NCBI GenBank assembly: GCA_963772815.1
Contig: CAVYYV010000007.1
Span: forward strand, 55,889 to 119,888
Origin: DATFFO01 sp963772815
GTDB taxonomy: Bacteria > Actinomycetota > Acidimicrobiia > Spongiisociales > ZC4RG35
DNA length: 64,000 nt
Direction of reading: 5' to 3'
How positions within the stretch are numbered: position 1 is the stretch's first letter; every line of letters starts with the position of its first letter. Shown one piece after another: positions 60,068 to 64,000 of the stretch. A program made the translations under genes and the position numbers. The notes beneath the pieces are model-generated. The model was not told the DNA's origin and did not search any database. It saw nothing but the letters and a program-made list of their open reading frames with translations.

Positions 60068-60769
60068 ATGAGCCGAGAGAGGCTGTCCGACGAGTTGAGG
60101 CCTGTACGTATGACGTGCGGGTTCACCGATGCCACCCCCGGTTCGGTTCTGATCGAGATGGGGAAGACGCGTGTCTTGTGCACGGCGTCGGTCGACAAGG
60201 ACCTGCCCCGTTGGATGCGCGACTCGGGCAAGGGCTGGGTGACGGCCGAGTACGGCATGCTTCCCGGCTCCTCCTCCGAGCGGATCCGACGGGACCAATA
60301 CCAGGGGGGGCGCTCGAAGGAGATCTCGAGGCTCATCGGCCGGGCCCTGCGATCCGTTGTGGATCTGGGCCGGATGGGAGAGGCGATGGTCCGGGTTGAT
60401 TGTGATGTGATCGAGGCCGATGGGGGGACCCGCACCGCTGCCATCACCGGCGCCTGGGTGGCCCTGCACGATGCCCTGGTGGCCGCAGAAGAGGACGGCG
60501 TGCTGACGGCCAAGGCGTTGGTGGACCATGTTGCTGCCGTCTCCACCGGGATCGTCGACGGCGACCTGTTACTGGACCTGGAGTACGAGTCCGATGTGGC
60601 GGCCGAGGTCGACATGAACGTCGTTATGTCCGGGAGAGGTCTCTTGGTAGAGGTGCAGGGAACGGCGGAGGGTGCGCCCTTCACTCGTGACGAGCTCAAT
60701 GGCATGCTCGACCTGGCCGCCGGGGGAATCGAGCAGCTGATCGACCTTCAGAAGCAGGCCATCGTTTGA
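60068..60769 (+). CDS. rph: Ribonuclease PH
   Basis: 233 aa 3'-to-5' phosphorolytic exoribonuclease that trims tRNA 3' ends. Motifs: RPVRMTCGFTDATPGSVLIEMGKTRVLCTASVDKDLPRWMR, GWVTAEYGMLPGSSSER, GRALRSVVDLGRMGEAMVRVDCDVIEADGGTRTAAITGAWVAL, and VSTGIVDGDLLLDLEYESDVAAEVDMNVVMSG. Its stop overlaps the rdgB start. Confidence 0.97.
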   Translation: MSRERLSDELRPVRMTCGFTDATPGSVLIEMGKTRVLCTASVDKDLPRWMRDSGKGWVTAEYGMLPGSSSERIRRDQYQGGRSKEISRLIGRALRSVVDLGRMGEAMVRVDCDVIEADGGTRTAAITGAWVALHDALVAAEEDGVLTAKALVDHVAAVSTGIVDGDLLLDLEYESDVAAEVDMNVVMSGRGLLVEVQGTAEGAPFTRDELNGMLDLAAGGIEQLIDLQKQAIV

Positions 60770-61344
60770 GCATTCCCCGGCTGGTTATCGCCTCCAAGAA
60801 CCAAGGGAAGATAGAGGAGATCTCGGCTCTCATGGTTTCGCTGGGCCTGGCGGCCGAGAACGTCCCTCGCCTGGATTGGCCAGACGTGGAGGAGACCGGA
60901 GCCACCCTTGAGGCCAATGCCATCCTGAAGGCAGAGGCGGTCGTGGAGGTGACGGGCCTGCCGGCCCTGGCGGACGACACCGGGTTGGAGGTCGAGGCGC
61001 TGTCGGGACGACCCGGCGTACACAGTGCTCGTTACGCGGGGCCCGACGCCACTTTCGACGACAATATCGCCAAGCTCTTGGCCGAGCTCGAAGGCGCCGG
61101 CGATCGCTCGGCCCGGTTCGTCACCGTGGTGGCGCTGGCCTTCCCCGATGGGGTGACCGTGAGCGCGTCCGGTTCGCTCGAGGGACGAATAGCCTTGGAG
61201 CGGAGGGGAACGGGCGGCTTCGGCTACGACCCGGTGTTCGAGGTGGATGGCCGCACCTTGAGCGAGATGGGCCAGGAGGCCAAGAATCGGCTCTCGCATC
61301 GGGCGCGGGCTCTGCGGGATTTGGCCAGGACATTGGGGCTCTGA
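60766..61344 (+). CDS. rdgB: RdgB/HAM1 family XTP/dITP pyrophosphatase
   Basis: 192 aa from TTG 60766, overlapping rph by 4 bases. It removes inosine/xanthosine triphosphates. Motifs: LVIASKNQGKIEEISALM, ALADDTGLEVEALSGRPGVHSARYAGPDA, and GTGGFGYDPVFEVDGRTLSEMGQEAKNRLSHRARAL. The rph-rdgB pair is widespread in actinobacteria. Confidence 0.96.
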   Translation: MSIPRLVIASKNQGKIEEISALMVSLGLAAENVPRLDWPDVEETGATLEANAILKAEAVVEVTGLPALADDTGLEVEALSGRPGVHSARYAGPDATFDDNIAKLLAELEGAGDRSARFVTVVALAFPDGVTVSASGSLEGRIALERRGTGGFGYDPVFEVDGRTLSEMGQEAKNRLSHRARALRDLARTLGL

Positions 61345-61361
61345 ACGGCGTGGGGTCCCGG

Positions 61362-61445
61362 TGCGGGCGAGAGGACTCGAACCTCCAAGGACTTTCGTCC
61401 ACCAGGACCTAAACCTGGCGCGTCTTCCAGTTCCGCCACACCCGC
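61362..61445 (-). tRNA. tRNA-Leu (UAG anticodon)
   Basis: The 84-nt cloverleaf read on the minus strand starts GCGGGTGTGGCGGAACTGGA. The anticodon arm is CCAGG-TTTAGGT-CCTGG, there is a long class II variable arm (GGACGAAAGTCC), and the T-arm is GGTTCGAGTCC. The acceptor GCGGGTG pairs with CGCCCGC. CCA is not encoded. Confidence 0.93.
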
Positions 61446-61456
61446 GAGGTGAGTCG

Positions 61457-61529
61457 TGGGCCGCCCGGGACTCGAACCCGGAACCGTTTGATTAAGAGTC
61501 AACTGCGCTGCCAATTGCGCCAGCGGCCC
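61457..61529 (-). tRNA. tRNA-Lys (CUU anticodon)
   Basis: The 73-nt cloverleaf read on the minus strand starts GGGCCGCTGGCGCAATTGGC. The anticodon loop is CTCTTAA (anticodon CTT), the T-arm is GGTTCGAGTCCCGGGC, and the acceptor pairs with GCGGCCC. CCA is not encoded. The frame of the neighbouring HTH protein ends inside its 5' half. Confidence 0.92.
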
Positions 61530-62262
61530 AGAAACCAGGGTAATCGTTGACGAGTTTTCGAACCACATCGATCCACTCGAGGGTCCTCAGCCAAGCGTCC
61601 GTGCTCGATCTCATCGTGAGCCTGCATGTTCCATGGGGGAGGTGATCCTTTCGGTGTCCGGTTCCGTCGGGTTTGATGAATGACTTCGTGAAGTCCCCGA
61701 TCGGATCGAGCTCGAGCTGGGTAGCCCACCACGCTCGGGCCTGCGGTTCGTCATTGTCGGCGTGGAGATTGATGCTGGCGCGAAACTGCGCTTCGGGGCT
61801 GTGAAACTCTCGAGCCCATTCTCGATAGAGGATCAGAGCCGAGGGTTCAGTATGGGCCATTTCAAGGCGTCGATTGGTCTTCGCTCCCTCAGCCCAATAC
61901 AGAATCACGCCAGCGATCCAAGGCGTATTCTCAACAAGGGTCAACGCCTGGGTCCGGGCCTCTTTCCTTAGCTGCTTGATTTGCTCGTGCCGCTTCCGCT
62001 GCGTATTCACCGGTACGCCTCGGCGAGAGCCCGTCCGTAGGAGGATCGCCTGTTTTTGAGCCTCGCTCAGTTCGATGTCGCGACACCAGGTGGCCAGGGT
62101 GCTCTTCTTGACCTCGATCAGCTCCCGGATCTCCCCATAGGAGAGTCCCAGGCGGCGGAGGTCGCTCCCGATCTCCGATCGCTCCCAGCGTGATAGCGAG
62201 TCCCAGACAGCGACTCGGGACTGCAACTCCTGCGGTACCCCGATCTCCTCCGGCATCCCCAT
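61492..62262 (-). CDS. HTH protein with LAGLIDADG-like segment, ending inside tRNA-Lys
   Basis: 256 aa from ATG 62262 (MGMPEEIGVPQELQSRV). The N-terminal part has a resolvase-like helix-turn-helix (RRLGLSYGEIRELIEVKKSTLATWCRDIELS). The middle contains NTPWIAGVILYWAEGAKTNRR, which resembles a LAGLIDADG helix, and the C-terminal part has FRASINLHADNDEPQARAWWATQL and GTCRLTMRSSTDAWLRTLEWIDVV. This domain set occurs in many uncultured actinobacteria; its function is unknown and a homing-endonuclease origin is possible. The last ~12 codons are the 5' half of tRNA-Lys, so this gene seems to have been joined to the tRNA by an insertion. Confidence 0.7.
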   Translation of the reverse strand: MGMPEEIGVPQELQSRVAVWDSLSRWERSEIGSDLRRLGLSYGEIRELIEVKKSTLATWCRDIELSEAQKQAILLRTGSRRGVPVNTQRKRHEQIKQLRKEARTQALTLVENTPWIAGVILYWAEGAKTNRRLEMAHTEPSALILYREWAREFHSPEAQFRASINLHADNDEPQARAWWATQLELDPIGDFTKSFIKPDGTGHRKDHLPHGTCRLTMRSSTDAWLRTLEWIDVVRKLVNDYPGFWAAGAIGSAVDS

Positions 62263-62340
62263 GTTGACACGGTACGAGTCGCCTCTGACATTTAATTTCG
62301 GTGGGGCGTTCCGAAGGAGCGGATAGGTTTGCTGGGGCCG

Positions 62341-62584
62341 GTTCGTTTGGTGCGGCAGGGACTGTGACTGGAGCGGACGTGATGTTCGACTCCTCAAATC
62401 TGACCGTTGGTCAAACGAACTCCCCGGCACACGTGGATACCGTTTCGGGAACTCGACGGCCGACGTGGAATGTTGGACCTCTATTTCGGGAATGTCCGGG
62501 TTGGACACGTCCCGCCTCTTCGGATCGTGTGCAGCCGGCCCAGACGAACTCCGGCTGGATGGATAGACCGCGTGTGAAGGAGGC
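62341..62584 (+). ncRNA. Structured 5' region of IS110 element, bridge-RNA candidate
   Basis: IS110 elements encode a bridge (seek) RNA in the non-coding end upstream of the transposase. Here 244 bases before the gene are free of coding sequence and contain a 9-bp stem GTTCGTTTG (62341-62349) with CAAACGAAC (62412-62420), GCCGG...CCGGC near 62529-62552, and the repeated element TTCGGGAA (near 62450 and 62486). Guide loops cannot be assigned from one copy. Confidence 0.4.
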
Positions 62585-62587
62585 GTG

Positions 62588-63850
62588 ATGGTCTTGTATC
62601 TGGGTATTGATGTGGCTTGTGTGGCAGCTCACCGGGCGAGCCTGGCCGATGAGCGGGGTCGGTTCTCATGGTCGGGCTGGCGGTTCCACTCTCGTCTGGA
62701 GGAGCTGGAGCGGCTGTGGGAGAGGATCCCCGACGGCGCTGAGGTGACGGCGATCATGGAGCCAACGAGGAATGCGTGGGTGCCGTTGGGGTCGTGGCTG
62801 CGGGCCCGGGGCGCCAAGGTGGTCTTGGTCCCTCCGGAACAGTCGGCTGATCTTCGGGACTATTACAACAAGCACACCAAGACCGACCGTCTGGATTCGA
62901 GAGTGCTGGCTCGGCTTCCCCTGTTGCATCCCGAGGGTCTGATACCTGAGAACGGTTCCGGAGCCGCCGACCCGTTGAAGAGAGCCGTCAGGCAACGGTC
63001 GAGCCTGTTGAAACGTCGTGTCGCCGCCATGCAGCGTCTCGACGCCTATCTGGAACTGTTGGGTCCGTCATGGTCTGACGCGTTGGGGTCTGGCGACTAC
63101 GGCAAGGCCGCTCTGGCCGTCCTGGAACGGTGGGCCGACCCTCGAGCAGTGAAACGAGCAGGCAGGAAACGGATCACAACCCGGATGATCCGGGTTAGCC
63201 GTGGTGGCTGGCGGGAAGACCGAGCCGACAGGCTCCTCGCCGCAGCCGACGAGACACTGGAATTGTGGGCACATGGCGGAATCGACTTCGCCGAACTCGC
63301 CGAAGACGTCGCCGCCGAAGTCCGGGTCATCAACACGCTCAACACTGAGATCGCCAACCTGGACGAACGGATCGAAGTGCTCTACGCCAAAGCCGACCCC
63401 GACGGGATCGTCATCTCCGCTCCAGGAGTGGCGGTCACCTCGGCGGCTGGAATCCTGGGACGTGTCGGAGACATGAACCGGTTCGACAGCCTCGCTGGGG
63501 TGAGAGCCTTCACAGGGATGGTGCCCAAGGTCGACCAGTCCGGATTGACCGCCAACCCCCACAAGGGAATCACCAAGAAAGGCGACCCAGGACTACGACA
63601 GGCTCTCTTCCTTGCCGCTGACGCCGCCCGCAAAGTCGACCCCACCCTGGCTGCCCGATACCACCGACTCATGACCACAGCAGGAAAACACCACGTGTCG
63701 GCGGTATGCGCCGTCGCCACCGTGCTCATCACCCGCATCGGCGCCTGCTGGCGCAACGGCGAGCACTATGTGCTCCGAGACGTCAACGGCAGCGAAATCA
63801 GCGAAGCCGAAGGCCGAGCCATCTGCACAGACCGTTACCGAGTCGACTGA
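62588..63850 (+). CDS. IS110-family transposase (DEDD)
   Basis: 420 aa from ATG 62588 with the ribosome-binding site AAGGAGG. The DEDD RuvC-like N-terminal domain has YLGIDVACVAAHRASLADERG, EVTAIMEPTRNAWVPLGSWL and NKHTKTDRLDSRVLARL. The C-terminal transposase_20 domain has ISAPGVAVTSAAGILGRVGDMNRFDSLAGVRAFTGMVPKVDQSGL, with the catalytic Ser probably in that segment, and GDPGLRQALFLAADAARKVDP. Full length and uninterrupted, so potentially active. It is divergent from the HTH-tRNA gene. Confidence 0.93.
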   Translation: MVLYLGIDVACVAAHRASLADERGRFSWSGWRFHSRLEELERLWERIPDGAEVTAIMEPTRNAWVPLGSWLRARGAKVVLVPPEQSADLRDYYNKHTKTDRLDSRVLARLPLLHPEGLIPENGSGAADPLKRAVRQRSSLLKRRVAAMQRLDAYLELLGPSWSDALGSGDYGKAALAVLERWADPRAVKRAGRKRITTRMIRVSRGGWREDRADRLLAAADETLELWAHGGIDFAELAEDVAAEVRVINTLNTEIANLDERIEVLYAKADPDGIVISAPGVAVTSAAGILGRVGDMNRFDSLAGVRAFTGMVPKVDQSGLTANPHKGITKKGDPGLRQALFLAADAARKVDPTLAARYHRLMTTAGKHHVSAVCAVATVLITRIGACWRNGEHYVLRDVNGSEISEAEGRAICTDRYRVD

Positions 63851-64000
63851 GCGACCCGAGCTGCTCGACGAGCCACCAGCCAAGCCAAAAGCCTGAAACG
63901 ACGGACGAGCCGGCGCAAAAAGGAGTCGACCAAAGCCGCTCCGACGTCCGACCCGTCCACGGTCAAAGATACCGACCAGCAGGTCGCCGAAACCGCTTGA
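63851..64000. other. Non-coding tail, likely IS110 right end
   Basis: No gene is seen in the last 150 bases. The IS boundary is not identifiable because IS110 elements lack terminal inverted repeats and the window ends here. Confidence 0.4.

Overview
The window is about 64 kb of high-GC DNA from an actinobacterium. The evidence is the gene order secA, prfB, ftsE, ftsX, M23 peptidase, smpB, ssrA, the frequent GTG and TTG starts, and a DosR/DevR-type regulator with its binding boxes. I cannot place it below phylum level with confidence; it may be an uncultured lineage.

Layout. 1-6.5 kb is a conserved core: the SecA C-terminus, release factor 2, the FtsEX divisome transporter with its peptidase partner, SmpB and tmRNA. 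6.5-18.4 kb is an accessory region joined to the 3' end of tmRNA. It holds at least three tandem units with shared end sequences, which carry DDE transposase pseudogenes, a degenerate tyrosine recombinase, an ECF sigma/membrane-protein pair and a probable toxin-antitoxin pair. A truncated second IS type and a broken Kelch/YVTN propeller gene follow. 18.9-28.6 kb is an envelope-stress-like block: a lipoprotein, two ABC ATPases, an FtsX-type permease, a two-component system and a PepSY protein on the minus strand, with a second two-component system divergent on the plus strand. 28.6-31.3 kb is an IS graveyard, with a decayed IS256-family element and a second remnant of the IS seen at 15.6 kb.

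31.4-54.3 kb is the most striking part. It looks like a dormancy (hypoxia/NO) regulon gathered around a DevR/DosR-like response regulator. Ten intergenic sites match the DosR box (GGGACTTNNGNCCC or its complement) with at most one mismatch. Most lie 36-77 bases before genes typical of the mycobacterial DosR regulon or plausibly related to it: an Rrf2/NsrR-like regulator with copper nitrite reductase; an operon of acetyl-CoA synthetase, 2-oxoacid dehydrogenase E1 alpha, E1 beta, E2 and acyl carrier protein; phosphofructokinase; YbaK with a phosphoribosyltransferase-hydrolase fusion; DUF5335 with a universal stress protein; a degenerate receiver; a PspC/toastrack membrane operon; and an Hsp20. 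A DevS-like kinase and a GT4/GH130 glycan cluster sit inside the block. One box faces a structured non-coding stretch that may encode a small RNA.

54.3-62.3 kb returns to ordinary genes: an SLH-anchored secreted protein, ferredoxin, HMG-CoA lyase-like, acyl-CoA dehydrogenase, PdxH, an MBL-fold hydrolase, RNase PH, RdgB, tRNA-Leu and tRNA-Lys. The end carries an HTH protein whose reading frame runs into tRNA-Lys, and an IS110-family transposase with a structured 5' region.

Housekeeping genes are intact. Single-base frameshifts occur in accessory genes (nirK, universal stress protein, propeller, transposases), so these are either decaying or affected by sequence error.
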